From: a bacterium
Lineage (GTDB): Bacteria > Sysuimicrobiota > Sysuimicrobiia > Sysuimicrobiales > Segetimicrobiaceae
Length of the DNA stretch: 64,000 nucleotides
Direction: 5' to 3'
Assembly: GCA_035307765.1 (NCBI GenBank)
Contig: DATGHU010000031.1
Span: 1 to 64,000 of the forward strand
Below the pieces are notes generated by a model. It made no database searches. It was not told the DNA's origin and saw nothing but the letters and a program-made list of their open reading frames with translations. Position numbers and translations under genes: made by a program. Positions 24,397-33,307 of this stretch are shown in pieces (the stretch's first letter is position 1; the number at the start of each line of letters is the position of its first letter).

Positions 24397-25089
24397 TCAC
24401 CCCCGCAGCTTGTGGTACAGCTCCTCGAACCCCGGTCGAGAGAAGCCAGAGCCCTGGCAGTAGCCGATGAGCTGCCGCTCCACGCGGTCCACTTTTTCCA
24501 CGCCCTCGGCGATCCGGCCCGCGATCTCCAGCGGGATCGAGATGATCCCGTGCTGGTCCCCGTGCAGCAGATCCCCCGTCCGGACGGTCAACCCCCCCAC
24601 CTGCACCGGCCCCCCGATCTCCACGAGGTGCACGTAGGCGTGGGAGACGGAGACGCTTCCGGCGAAGAAGTGGAACCCGAGCGCGCGGACCTCGTCCAGA
24701 TCGCGCACTGAGCCGTTGGTGATCGTGCCGACGCAGCCGAGAGCCCGGTGGATGTTGCTCTGCACATCGCCCCAAAACGCGCCGACTCCCGGCGGGTCAT
24801 CGAGATCCTGAATGACCACGATGCGGGGCGCGGGGATCTCCTCCACCGCCCGCCAGGAGGCGGGGCGAAGGGCGGCCGCCTCGGGGGGCGCGGCCGCGCT
24901 CGCGCGGATCGTGGCCGTGAACGCGTACCCGACCATCGTCCCGAGCTCGGGGAAGAGACAGCGGATCTGGCTCGACATGAACCCGGCCGTTCGTGGGCGG
25001 ACGTTGAAGGTTTCGATCGCGTTGGCGATCGTCGGGCTTGAGTACAGCCGGAGTTCGGCCAGGCGGTCGGGCGGGAGAGGATCGGCCAT
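24397..25089 (-). CDS. RraA-like 4-hydroxy-4-methyl-2-oxoglutarate aldolase family protein
   Basis: A 230-aa RraA/MenG-fold protein. Its core WGDVQSNIHRALGCVGTITNG followed by SVRDLDEVRALGFHFF matches the G-x-x-x-D / RD active-site pattern of HMG/CHA aldolases, which cleave hydroxylated oxo-acids or decarboxylate oxaloacetate with a divalent metal. The start at 25089 has GTGGAGG upstream. The ThDP decarboxylase gene follows after seven bases, so the two probably act in sequence on 2-oxoacids. The MFS exporter is divergent. Confidence 0.8.
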   Translation of the reverse strand: MADPLPPDRLAELRLYSSPTIANAIETFNVRPRTAGFMSSQIRCLFPELGTMVGYAFTATIRASAAAPPEAAALRPASWRAVEEIPAPRIVVIQDLDDPPGVGAFWGDVQSNIHRALGCVGTITNGSVRDLDEVRALGFHFFAGSVSVSHAYVHLVEIGGPVQVGGLTVRTGDLLHGDQHGIISIPLEIAGRIAEGVEKVDRVERQLIGYCQGSGFSRPGFEELYHKLRG

Positions 25090-25185
25090 GAGCGCCTCCA
25101 CTGCGCGTGTCGTGAGATGCCGCCGAGACATTCTCGCGGGGATTCGACGTCCCCTTCCCCCGCGGGCCGGGGCGAGGGCGGCGTG

Positions 25186-26391
25186 ATGCCTCAATGGCAG
25201 CGGAACCTCTACGCGATCTGGTCGGCGCAGTTTTTGGCGATGGTCGGGCTCACCCTGATCGTCCCGTTTCTGCCCTTCTACATCCGCTCGCTTGGGGTCT
25301 CGACCGTGCAGGACGTGGAGCGGTGGAGCGGGTTTCTGTTTGCGGCCCCGTTCCTGGTCCAGACTCTGGCCGCGCCGCTGTGGGGGGTGCTCGGCGATCG
25401 CTACGGCCGGAAGATGATGGTGATGCGGGCGATGCTCGGAATCGGCGTGACCAATATGCTCTCGGCGCTGGTGCAGCGCCCGGGGCAGTTGGTGGCCCTC
25501 CGTGCCGTCCAGGGCGGCGTGTCCGGGTTCGTCGCGGCGGGCAACGCGCTGGTCACGGTGGCCATCCCACCGGACCGTATGGGCGCCGCGCTGGGAGTCC
25601 TTCAGACATCGTTGACGGCGGGGGGGATCATCGGGCCGCTGATCGGCGGCGCCCTCGCCGACGCCGTCGGCTACCGGAACGTGTTCGTCATCACCGGGGG
25701 GATGTGCTGGGTCGCCGCCGGGGTCGTCCTCCGCGGGGCCCACGAGGAGGCTCCGCCCGCCCACGCCCGGCGCGCCGGACCGGGCGTGGGGGCAAATCTG
25801 GCGCACTTCTTCCGCTCCCCGGCCCTGCGGACGACCGGGATGCTCCTCTGCACGAGCCAGATCGCGATCATGTGCGTCGAGCCGATCTTCGCGGTCTACG
25901 TGAGCACCCTCGGCGTGCCGCCGGAGCGGGCGGCGACCGTGGCCGGGGTGCTCTTTTCCGTCACCGGGTTCACCTCGATGCTCGGGGCCCCGCTGTGGGG
26001 GCGGATGGCCGACCGGGGCGGAGAGCGGCGGGTCCTGCTGCTGACATTGTGCGGATCGGCGCTGGCCTATGCCGCGCAGGCGTTCGCGCAGACCCCGGTT
26101 GAGCTCTTCGTCTTCCGGGCGGCCCTCGGGTTTTTCATGGGCGGCATGCTGCCGCCCCTGTACGCGATCGTGGTCCGATCGGCGCCGCCGGACCGGCTGG
26201 GCGGGATCATGGGGCTCACCAGCAGCTCGATCATGCTGGGAAGCGTGATCGGGCCGCTGGTGGGCGGGTTGCTATCCGCGGCCATCGGCATTCGCTGGAT
26301 CTTTGCCGTCGCGGCGGTGGTGATGGGGATCTCCGCCCTGGGGTCTCGCGGACTGGGGCGGTCCTCCGACACCGAGCCCGCACCGCCGTGA
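25186..26391 (+). CDS. Major facilitator superfamily transporter (drug/H+ antiporter type)
   Basis: A 401-aa membrane protein with twelve predicted helices. The motif-A-like loop after TM2 reads WGVLGDRYGRKMMV, its repeat in the second half is WGRMADRGGERRVLLL, and a motif-C-like stretch TAGGIIGPLIGG in TM5 is typical of antiporters. The closest general type is a multidrug or metabolite exporter. The ATG at 25186 sits after a GGGCGAGGGCGG site. It is divergent from the RraA-decarboxylase operon and might be co-regulated. The substrate is unknown. Confidence 0.82.
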   Translation: MPQWQRNLYAIWSAQFLAMVGLTLIVPFLPFYIRSLGVSTVQDVERWSGFLFAAPFLVQTLAAPLWGVLGDRYGRKMMVMRAMLGIGVTNMLSALVQRPGQLVALRAVQGGVSGFVAAGNALVTVAIPPDRMGAALGVLQTSLTAGGIIGPLIGGALADAVGYRNVFVITGGMCWVAAGVVLRGAHEEAPPAHARRAGPGVGANLAHFFRSPALRTTGMLLCTSQIAIMCVEPIFAVYVSTLGVPPERAATVAGVLFSVTGFTSMLGAPLWGRMADRGGERRVLLLTLCGSALAYAAQAFAQTPVELFVFRAALGFFMGGMLPPLYAIVVRSAPPDRLGGIMGLTSSSIMLGSVIGPLVGGLLSAAIGIRWIFAVAAVVMGISALGSRGLGRSSDTEPAPP

Positions 26392-26407
26392 GTCGGATTC
26401 CGCCTCG

Positions 26408-27439
26408 CTACCCCTGGCCGCAGAGGGCTTTCGCCAGGGCCGCGACCGCCTCCGGGGTGGGGACGGTCAGGTCCTCCAAGACGGGGGAGAACGGCACGGG
26501 GACGTTCATCGCCCCCAGCCGCTTGACCGGGGCGTCCAGGTAGTCGAACGCGCCGTCCGCGATCAACGAGGCGATTTCCGCCGTCACCCCGTACTGCTGG
26601 TATCCTTCATCGACCACGATCGCCCGCCCGGTCTTCCGCACCGAGGCGATGATCGTCTCGCCGTCGAGCGGCAGCAGGGTGCGGGGGTCGACGATTTCGG
26701 CGCTGATCCCATCTTCTTCGAGGAGCCGCGCGGCCTGGAGGGCGGTGTGCACCATGCTGCTGGTGGCGACGATCGTGACGTCGGTCCCCGGCCGCTTGAT
26801 GTCGGCGACCCCGAATGGGACGGTGTGGTCGCCGTCCGGGACGGGTCCGCGGAGCGAGTACATCATCTTGTCCTCGAAGAAGACGACGGGATTGTCGTCG
26901 CGGATGGCGGTCTTGAGCAGGCCCTTGGCGTCCGCCGGAGTGGACGGCAGCGCCACCTTCAGCCCGGGGACGTGGGCGACCCACGCGTAGAGGCTCTGGC
27001 TGTGTTGCGCCGCGGACCGACGGGTCGCGCCCATCGTGGTGCGAACCACCAGCGGCGCGCGGAGTTTGCCGCCGGACATGTAGTGCACCTTCGCCGCCTG
27101 GTTGGCGATTTGGTCCATGGCCAGCGTCAAGAAGTCGCCGAACATGATGTCGATGACCGGCCGCATCCCGGTCATCGCCGCGCCGACCCCGATCCCGGTG
27201 ATGCCCGCTTCCGAGATCGGCGAGTCGATCACCCGCTCCCGCCCGAACTCGTCCACGAGCCCGCTCAGCACCTTGAACACCGTTCCCGCCTCGGCGACGT
27301 CCTCGCCGACGATAAACACCCGCGGGTCGCGGCGCATCTCCTCCGCGAGTGCCTCCCGGATCGCCTGCCCAAAGGTAACCTCCCGCATCCCCGCCGGCCC
27401 GCCCCCGGCCGGGGCCTGCTCCTGTCTAAGCATAGACAT
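26408..27439 (-). CDS. 2-oxoacid (pyruvate/acetoin) dehydrogenase E1 beta subunit
   Basis: A 343-aa transketolase-like beta subunit with VGEDVAEAGTVFKV, DSPISEAGITGIGVGAAMTG, QAAKVHYMSGG and IVVDEGYQQYGVTAEIASL, all standard for E1-beta of acetoin, pyruvate or branched-chain oxoacid dehydrogenase. With the alpha subunit it forms the ThDP-dependent heterotetramer that decarboxylates the oxoacid. The ATG at 27439 has GAGGTGA upstream and overlaps the alpha-subunit stop by 14 bases. No E2 or E3 gene follows; the next gene is convergent. Confidence 0.9.
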   Translation of the reverse strand: MSMLRQEQAPAGGGPAGMREVTFGQAIREALAEEMRRDPRVFIVGEDVAEAGTVFKVLSGLVDEFGRERVIDSPISEAGITGIGVGAAMTGMRPVIDIMFGDFLTLAMDQIANQAAKVHYMSGGKLRAPLVVRTTMGATRRSAAQHSQSLYAWVAHVPGLKVALPSTPADAKGLLKTAIRDDNPVVFFEDKMMYSLRGPVPDGDHTVPFGVADIKRPGTDVTIVATSSMVHTALQAARLLEEDGISAEIVDPRTLLPLDGETIIASVRKTGRAIVVDEGYQQYGVTAEIASLIADGAFDYLDAPVKRLGAMNVPVPFSPVLEDLTVPTPEAVAALAKALCGQG

Positions 27440-28421
27440 CTTCGGTCACCTCGCTCGGGTCGGGGTAGGGGGCTTGGAGCGCGAAGGCCACCCCCGCCTC
27501 GATCTCGGTCCGGGCGCCGTCCTCGATCCGCTCCAGCGCGGCGGCGTCCGCCATCCGCTGCTGGATCAGCCACAGCCCCAGCAGCCGGACCGGATCTCGG
27601 TCGTGCGTCCAGGCCTGCTCCTCCTCGGCTGCGCGGTAGGAGGCCCGGTTGATGTCGCCGACGTGGTGACCGCGAAACCGGTAGGTGTGGCAGATCAGAA
27701 ACGCCGGTCCCTCGCCCCGGCGCGCCCGCTCCACGGCGGGGAGCGCGGCCGCGTGGACGGCCCGCACGTCCTGGCCGTCGACCTCTTCGGTGCTCACCCC
27801 CCACGCCGCCGGACGCGCCTTGGGATCCCCCGCGGTGACCTCGGAGGCGGCGGTGTATTCCCCGAATCGGTTGTGCTCGCAGACGTAGATGACGGGGAGT
27901 TTCCACAGGGACGCCATGTTCATCGCTTCATACAGCAACCCCTGATTGAGGGCGCCGTCGCCGAAGAAACAGACCGCGACCTGGTCGGTCGCCCGCATCT
28001 TGGCGGAGAGGGCGGCCCCGGCGGCGATCCCGGTGCTGCCCCCCACAATGGCGTTCGCGCCGAGGTTACCGGTCTCCGGATCGGCGATATGCATCGAGCC
28101 GCCCTTGCCCCGGCAATACCCCGCCGCCTTTCCCAGCAGCTCGGCAAACATCCGGTCCGGCGCCGCGCCCTTGGCGAGGCAGTGCCCGTGGCCGCGGTGG
28201 GTGCTGGTGATGTAGTCGTCGCGCCGCAGGGCCTGGCAGATCCCCACCGCGACGGCCTCCTCGCCGATGTAGAGATGCGCGAGCCCGGGCATCTTCCCGC
28301 CCGTGTACAGTTCGTTGACCTGCTCCTCGAACAGCCGGATCCGCAGCATCTGCCGGTACATCTCGAGCCCTTGATCCCGGGTCACGCCCGGCGATGGGCG
28401 TCCGTGGACTCCGAGCTCCAT
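27426..28421 (-). CDS. 2-oxoacid (pyruvate/acetoin) dehydrogenase E1 alpha subunit
   Basis: A 331-aa ThDP-binding subunit. Diagnostic parts are THRGHGHCLAKGA, YCRGKGGSMHIAD, the ThDP motif GDGALNQGLLYEAMNMA ending in ENN-like CEHNRFGEYT, and YRFRGHHVGD at the phosphorylation-loop position. The last is characteristic of the acetoin/pyruvate type. The start at 28421 is preferred to a GTG at 28436 because GGTGGGGGTGAGG precedes it. It is coupled to the beta subunit by overlap. Confidence 0.9.
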   Translation of the reverse strand: MELGVHGRPSPGVTRDQGLEMYRQMLRIRLFEEQVNELYTGGKMPGLAHLYIGEEAVAVGICQALRRDDYITSTHRGHGHCLAKGAAPDRMFAELLGKAAGYCRGKGGSMHIADPETGNLGANAIVGGSTGIAAGAALSAKMRATDQVAVCFFGDGALNQGLLYEAMNMASLWKLPVIYVCEHNRFGEYTAASEVTAGDPKARPAAWGVSTEEVDGQDVRAVHAAALPAVERARRGEGPAFLICHTYRFRGHHVGDINRASYRAAEEEQAWTHDRDPVRLLGLWLIQQRMADAAALERIEDGARTEIEAGVAFALQAPYPDPSEVTEDVYA

Positions 28422-28547
28422 CGTCCTCACCCCCACCGTATCGGGTCCTGCCGGGCCGCCCCAGGGGCGGGACGGCCCTCGACCGATCTCAACAGCGTTG
28501 CGAGTTTCGCGCGTCCGCCCGAGGGGGCGGCCCCCACCCCCGGTGCG

Positions 28548-30326
28548 CTAGCCGTATCCCGCGATCTCCGCGCCCGCGGCGTTCAACGCCGCCACGACGC
28601 GGTTCATCCCGCGCAGCAGCGTGGTCTGGATCACCCGCGCCTCGTGGGAACCGGTCGCGTACTGCGCGAGGTCGACCGCGGGGGCGAGATCGGGGAGCGG
28701 AGGGATCGGAACCGCAGGGTCGTGCCGGAACCGGGCGTCGCGGGTGAAGTTGAGCGGGATCAGGATGCGCGCCAGCCGGCGGATCACGGCGCAGGCGCGC
28801 TGGGCCCGCTCGTCTCGCACCGGGCGGTGGTGCAGCTCCTCGGTGCGCCGGTAAAACCCGTCGAGCTCACCCCAGAGGCGCTCCAGCGCGGCCCGTGCCG
28901 GGGCCAAATCGAACGCTCCCCCGGCCCGGCGCTGGTAATCTTCCAGCGTGCGGCCGAACTCCTCCGCCACCAGCCGGAAATCGAACGGATGCACCGGCGC
29001 GTTGAGGACGCGGAGGAGGGAGGTGACGTAGACGCGCAGGTCCTTCATCAAAATCTCCGTATCGAGGAGATCCAACGTGTCGTCTTCGGTGTGCCACTGG
29101 ATGTTGGCGCCGCATCCACCGACCGCGTAGTATCCCTTCTCCTTGCGCAGCGCTTCGGGCATCGTCGAGAGCAGCATGTAGAAGCTCGTGATGCCGATGT
29201 TGTTGAACGAATAATCCCCCGCCTGGTGCGGTCGTTCCCCCTCCGCCGCTTGGCCCACCGCGTCGTGGATCGCCGCCCTGCACAGCGGGGCGGCCTCGTT
29301 CATCCAGGAGATCCCCGTGTACTCGGTCGCCCACCGGCAGCCCGGGGAGTCGATGTTGATCTGGGCCAGGCAGCGCTCGTCGAGTTCGTGCGCGAAGGTG
29401 TCCGCGTACCAGGTCGACCCCGCATACCGCCCGGTGGAGTGCCCGGGCCACCACGCCACGCGGACGGTGCGCCGGAGGTGCTGGCGGTGCTTCCAGAACA
29501 CCCGCGCCAGCTCCATCAGCGTGGCGTCGCCGGTGGCGTTGTCGCCGATCCCGACGTGCCAGGAATCGATGTGTCCGTGCACCAGCGCGAAGTGCTTGGG
29601 ATCCTCGGTCCCCGGGATCTCGGCGACCAGCACGGGGCACCGCTTCCACCCTTCGTCCAGCTTGGTCTTGACCGCGACCTCGACCGGGCCCGCCTCCACC
29701 TGCGCCTTGAGCGCCAGCCCGTCGGCATGGTTGATCGCCACCACCGGGATCGCGGGTTTTCGCCCGATCGAATCGAGGTCGGGTGCGCCCCAGATGGTCG
29801 TGCAGATGCCCTCGTGGATCGCCTGCCCGGGGTTGATGAAGACGAGCGCCTTGGCCCCCAGCGCCGCCAGGTCGGCAACTTTCTTGGGCATGGGCATCCC
29901 TTCCGTGAGGACGATCTTCCCTTCGATCTCCTTCCGGCCGGCCCGGACGTTTGAGTCAAACAGGCTCTCGGTGTCCGCCGCATAGCCGGTGGAGACGTAC
30001 ACGACCCGCCCACGGACCGATTTGCGCCCGGTGGACGCGGAGAAGGCGGGCGTCTTGGCGCGCAGGCTCCGCGGCGCCGGGGTGCGGACCTCGAGCGTCG
30101 CCGACTTGGGAACGCTCAGGAACAGCTCGGGCTCGTGGAGGGTATGCGGGACCCCCCAGGCCTTCAGGCGCCCGGCGATGTACCGCGCGGCCGTCCATTC
30201 ATCGCGGCTCCCCGACTCGCGGACCAGGGTGCTGAAGCGGTCGATCAGCGCCCGCGGGCCGTCGAGCGAGAGCGACTGCATCACCTGCTGCTCGACTTCG
30301 GAATCTCCTGCCACCGCCATTGTCAT
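28548..30326 (-). CDS. M28-family zinc metallopeptidase with inserted PA domain
   Basis: A 592-aa protein. Residues about 120-225 form a protease-associated (PA) domain (IEGKIVLTEGMPM, GAKALVFINPGQAI). The M28 catalytic domain follows: H and D in VHGHIDSWHVGIGDNATGD, D in QINIDSPGC and H in NIQWHTEDDTLDLLD are zinc ligands. Family members are aminopeptidases or carboxypeptidases. There is no obvious signal peptide, so a cytoplasmic role in degrading imported peptides is likely. The peptide ABC transporter encoded immediately upstream on the same strand (32 bp gap) supports this. The ribosome-binding site is GGAGG. Confidence 0.87.
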   Translation of the reverse strand: MTMAVAGDSEVEQQVMQSLSLDGPRALIDRFSTLVRESGSRDEWTAARYIAGRLKAWGVPHTLHEPELFLSVPKSATLEVRTPAPRSLRAKTPAFSASTGRKSVRGRVVYVSTGYAADTESLFDSNVRAGRKEIEGKIVLTEGMPMPKKVADLAALGAKALVFINPGQAIHEGICTTIWGAPDLDSIGRKPAIPVVAINHADGLALKAQVEAGPVEVAVKTKLDEGWKRCPVLVAEIPGTEDPKHFALVHGHIDSWHVGIGDNATGDATLMELARVFWKHRQHLRRTVRVAWWPGHSTGRYAGSTWYADTFAHELDERCLAQINIDSPGCRWATEYTGISWMNEAAPLCRAAIHDAVGQAAEGERPHQAGDYSFNNIGITSFYMLLSTMPEALRKEKGYYAVGGCGANIQWHTEDDTLDLLDTEILMKDLRVYVTSLLRVLNAPVHPFDFRLVAEEFGRTLEDYQRRAGGAFDLAPARAALERLWGELDGFYRRTEELHHRPVRDERAQRACAVIRRLARILIPLNFTRDARFRHDPAVPIPPLPDLAPAVDLAQYATGSHEARVIQTTLLRGMNRVVAALNAAGAEIAGYG

Positions 30327-30357
30327 CGTCCGTCCTCCTTCGTCGCTCCGGTGTCGT

Positions 30358-31395
30358 TCAGTGCGCCGGTCCGTAGAGGTGGCACGCCGCCCGCTGCTTC
30401 GGCCCCACGACGGTCAGCGGCGGGGTCGTCGTCCGGCAGATCGGCATGACGTGAGGGCATCGGTCCGTGAACGGGCAGCCGACCGCCGGGCCGATGGGGG
30501 TCGGGACGTGTTCGGGGGCGGCGATGTCCGGGGTGGGGCGGGTGGGATCAGGCACCGGCGCGGCGGCGAGCAGGAGTTGTGTGTACGGATGCTTGGGCCG
30601 GGTGAGGACCGCGTCGGTGGGGCCAACCTCCGCCACGCTGCCCAGATACATGATCATGGTGGTGTCGCAGACGTACCGGACGAGGGAGAGGTCGTGAGAG
30701 ATGTACACCGTCGTCAGGCGGCGCGCGCGGCTGATCGTCCGCATCAGGTTGAGCACGCCCGCACGCACCGAGACATCGAGCATCGAGACGGGCTCGTCCG
30801 CCACCAAGAAGATCGGGTCGACCATCAGCGCCCGGGCCAGGCCGACCCGTTGCAGCTGCCCCCCGGAGAGCTGGTGGGGGAACTTGTCCAGGAATGCCTC
30901 CGGCGGGTGCAGGTGCACTTGGCCGAGGGCGGCGACGACGCGGTCGAGTCGGTCCGCTCGTGTGCCGATGCCGTGGATGATCAAGGGTTCCATCAGCGCC
31001 CGCCCGATCGTGAAGCGTGGGTTGACCGCCTCGTAGGGATTCTGCAGCATCAGCTGTGCCTGACGCCGGAAGGCGAGGAGCGCGGGGCCGGCGAGCGTGC
31101 TGAGATCCACGTCATCGAACAGGATCCGCCCGGCCGTCGGGGTGAGCAGCCGCAACAGGAGCCGGGCCAGGGTGGTTTTGCCGCACCCGCTCTCGCCGGC
31201 GATCCCGAGCGACGATCCCCGGGGGATCGCCACCGACACGCCGTCCACGCCGCGAAGGTACTCGCCGGGCGCCCGCCGGCCGAAGAGCCCTCGGCGGAGC
31301 GGGAAGTATTTCTGGACCGCCTCGGTGACCACGAGCGGCCCGGCGGCGCCCGCGGGTGCCGCTCCGGGCGCCTCTAGAGTGCTGGGACGCGCCAT
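30358..31395 (-). CDS. Peptide ABC transporter ATP-binding protein (OppF/DppF type)
   Basis: A 345-aa ATPase. Walker A is GESGCGKTT, the signature LSGGQLQRVGLARA, Walker B FLVADEPVSMLD and the H-loop YISHDLSL. The C-terminal oligopeptide-type extension carries the cysteine cluster CPFTDRCPHVMPIC, expected in OppD/OppF proteins. The start at 31395 follows CAGGAGG and overlaps the OppD-type gene by 22 bases. It is the last gene of the transporter operon before the M28 peptidase. Confidence 0.9.
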   Translation of the reverse strand: MARPSTLEAPGAAPAGAAGPLVVTEAVQKYFPLRRGLFGRRAPGEYLRGVDGVSVAIPRGSSLGIAGESGCGKTTLARLLLRLLTPTAGRILFDDVDLSTLAGPALLAFRRQAQLMLQNPYEAVNPRFTIGRALMEPLIIHGIGTRADRLDRVVAALGQVHLHPPEAFLDKFPHQLSGGQLQRVGLARALMVDPIFLVADEPVSMLDVSVRAGVLNLMRTISRARRLTTVYISHDLSLVRYVCDTTMIMYLGSVAEVGPTDAVLTRPKHPYTQLLLAAAPVPDPTRPTPDIAAPEHVPTPIGPAVGCPFTDRCPHVMPICRTTTPPLTVVGPKQRAACHLYGPAH

Positions 31396-32387
31396 CGCTG
31401 GGCCTCCTGAGCCTGTCCTCGCAGCGTCTCCGCCTCTTCGGCGCGGTGGCAGGCCGCCCAGCGGCCGGGTTCGAGCTCCCGCAGCGGCGGGGACTCCACC
31501 AGACACGGTTCGACGGCGAACGGACACCGTGGGGCGAAGCGGCATCCCGGGGGCGGGTTCAGGAGGTCGGGGGGGACTCCCTCGACGGGGATCAGGGTCT
31601 CTTGGGGGTGCACCAGGTTGGGGAACGAGTTCTGCAGCCCCATCATGTACGGGTGGCGCGCCCGCGCGAACACGTCGCGCGTGGGGCCGACCTCGACGAT
31701 CTTCCCCGCGTACATCACGGCCATCCGGTCGCAGGTCTGGGCGATGACCGAGATGTCGTGGGTGATGAGGAGCACGCTCAGCGAGAGCGTTTCCTTGAGA
31801 TCGCGGAGTCGACGCAGGATGTGGTGCTGGACGACCACGTCGAGCGCCGTGACGGGCTCATCCGCCACCAGCAGGCGGGGTTTGAGCGCCAGGGCCAGCG
31901 CGATCGCGGCGCGTTGCTTCATGCCCCCGGAGAGCTCGTGCGGGTAGCCGGCCAGCCGGTGCCGGTCCAGCCCCACCAGATCGCACAGGTCTCCGGCCCG
32001 GGCGCGTGCCGCCGCGCGGGTCAGGCCGCCCGTGATCGTGAGCACCTCGGCAAACTGATCGCCGAGCCGGTACACCGGGTCGAGCGAGTCCATCGCCGCC
32101 TGCGGGACCATGGCGATCTCGCGCCAGCGGTAGGGGCGCATCTCGACCTCGGAGAGCGCGGCGAGATCGACCCCGCCGAAGACCATCCGGCCGCCGGCGA
32201 TCCGCCCGTTCCGCGGCAGGACCCGGATGATCGCGCGGCCGAGCGTGGTCTTCCCGCAGCCGCTCTCCCCGACCAGGCCGAGCACCTCGCCCTCCTGGAT
32301 CTCCAGCGTGACTCCGTCCACCGCGGCGCTCACGCCTCGCGCGGTGCGGTATTCAACCCGGAGGTCCTCGAGCGTGAGGAGCCCCAC
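31374..32387 (-). CDS. Peptide ABC transporter ATP-binding protein (OppD/DppD type)
   Basis: A 337-aa ATPase. Walker A is GESGCGKTT, the Q-loop lies in MVPQAAMDSLDPVY, the signature is LSGGMKQRAAIALAL, Walker B LLVADEPVTALD and the H-loop LITHDISV. The C-terminal cysteine cluster is CRFAPRCPFAVEPC. It starts with GTG at 32387, sharing one base with the stop of the upstream permease (TAGTG). It forms the ATPase pair with the next gene product. Confidence 0.9.
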   Translation of the reverse strand: MGLLTLEDLRVEYRTARGVSAAVDGVTLEIQEGEVLGLVGESGCGKTTLGRAIIRVLPRNGRIAGGRMVFGGVDLAALSEVEMRPYRWREIAMVPQAAMDSLDPVYRLGDQFAEVLTITGGLTRAAARARAGDLCDLVGLDRHRLAGYPHELSGGMKQRAAIALALALKPRLLVADEPVTALDVVVQHHILRRLRDLKETLSLSVLLITHDISVIAQTCDRMAVMYAGKIVEVGPTRDVFARARHPYMMGLQNSFPNLVHPQETLIPVEGVPPDLLNPPPGCRFAPRCPFAVEPCLVESPPLRELEPGRWAACHRAEEAETLRGQAQEAQRWRVPAL

Positions 32388-33307
32388 TACTGGCGCCTCA
32401 AGCGGGGGAAGAGCAGTTCCTCGTATCCGCGGCTGATGAAGTAGCCCGCCATCACCACGAGCATGATGCAGATGCCGGGCGGGACGAACCAGTTGTACTG
32501 GCCGCTGCTCAGCGCTTGGGAGATGTAGGCGTCTTGCAGCATGTATCCCCACGAGATGCGCATGGGATCCCCGAACCCCAGGAAGCTCACCGCCGCCTCG
32601 GTGAGGATTGCCCACCCCACGGCGAGCGAGCCGTAGAGCAGGGCGATCGGCAGGACGTTCGGCGCAATGTGGACCAGCATCAGCCGGCGCGGGGAGCTCC
32701 CCAGCACCCGCGCCGCCTCGACGAACCCGCGCTCGCGGAGGGTCAGGACCTGGGCGCGCACCACGCGCGCGGTGTCCTTCCAGAGCAGCAGCGCCATCGT
32801 CAACACGATGTTCCACAGGCTCGGCCCCAGGAACGCCACGAGGACGATCACCAGCGGGAGGAACGGGATGCCGAAGGCGACATCCGCCAGCCGCATCAGG
32901 ACCGCGTCGACCCATCCCCCGTAGAAGCCCGCCACGATGCCCACGACCGTGCCGATCAGCGCGACGAAGAACGCCGCGACGAAGCCGACGGTGAGGGCCG
33001 GCCGCGCCCCGTAGACGAGCTGGGTGAAGATGTCGCGGCCGACATTGGTGGTGCCGAGGAGAAACGTCCCGCCGGGGGGTTGGTTCGACATCAGCTGGTC
33101 GCCCTGCATGATGGTCTGCTGGGGGTCGAACGATGAGAGCAGCGGCGCCGCCATCGCAACCGCGATGAACAAGGCGTACAGGCAGACGCCGGCGAGGGCG
33201 AACCGGTCGTGCTGCAGCACCCCCCACGTGTTCCCCATCGCGCGCCGCCAGCCGGCGAGCCGGGGGACGAGGGGCCGGGGGAGCGCCTGAGCGCTACCGC
33301 TTCGCAT
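32387..33307 (-). CDS. Peptide ABC transporter permease (DppC type), operon copy
   Basis: A 306-aa permease. After one N-terminal helix and a periplasmic domain (LLGTTNVGRDIFTQLVYGAR, the DppC signature) come five more helices. The EAA loop is GFVEAARVLGSSPRRLML. It overlaps the upstream DppB-type gene by 14 bases and the OppD gene by one. It forms the channel with DppB for import of peptides or nickel-like ligands. Confidence 0.88.
   Translation of the reverse strand: MRSGSAQALPRPLVPRLAGWRRAMGNTWGVLQHDRFALAGVCLYALFIAVAMAAPLLSSFDPQQTIMQGDQLMSNQPPGGTFLLGTTNVGRDIFTQLVYGARPALTVGFVAAFFVALIGTVVGIVAGFYGGWVDAVLMRLADVAFGIPFLPLVIVLVAFLGPSLWNIVLTMALLLWKDTARVVRAQVLTLRERGFVEAARVLGSSPRRLMLVHIAPNVLPIALLYGSLAVGWAILTEAAVSFLGFGDPMRISWGYMLQDAYISQALSSGQYNWFVPPGICIMLVVMAGYFISRGYEELLFPRLRRQ

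Noticed and set aside
27102-29954. Very long open frame on the plus strand (950 codons) opposite the E1 and M28 genes
   Set aside because: The minus-strand genes are well conserved. The plus-strand frame is arginine/proline/histidine-rich with no domain, a GC-codon artefact.
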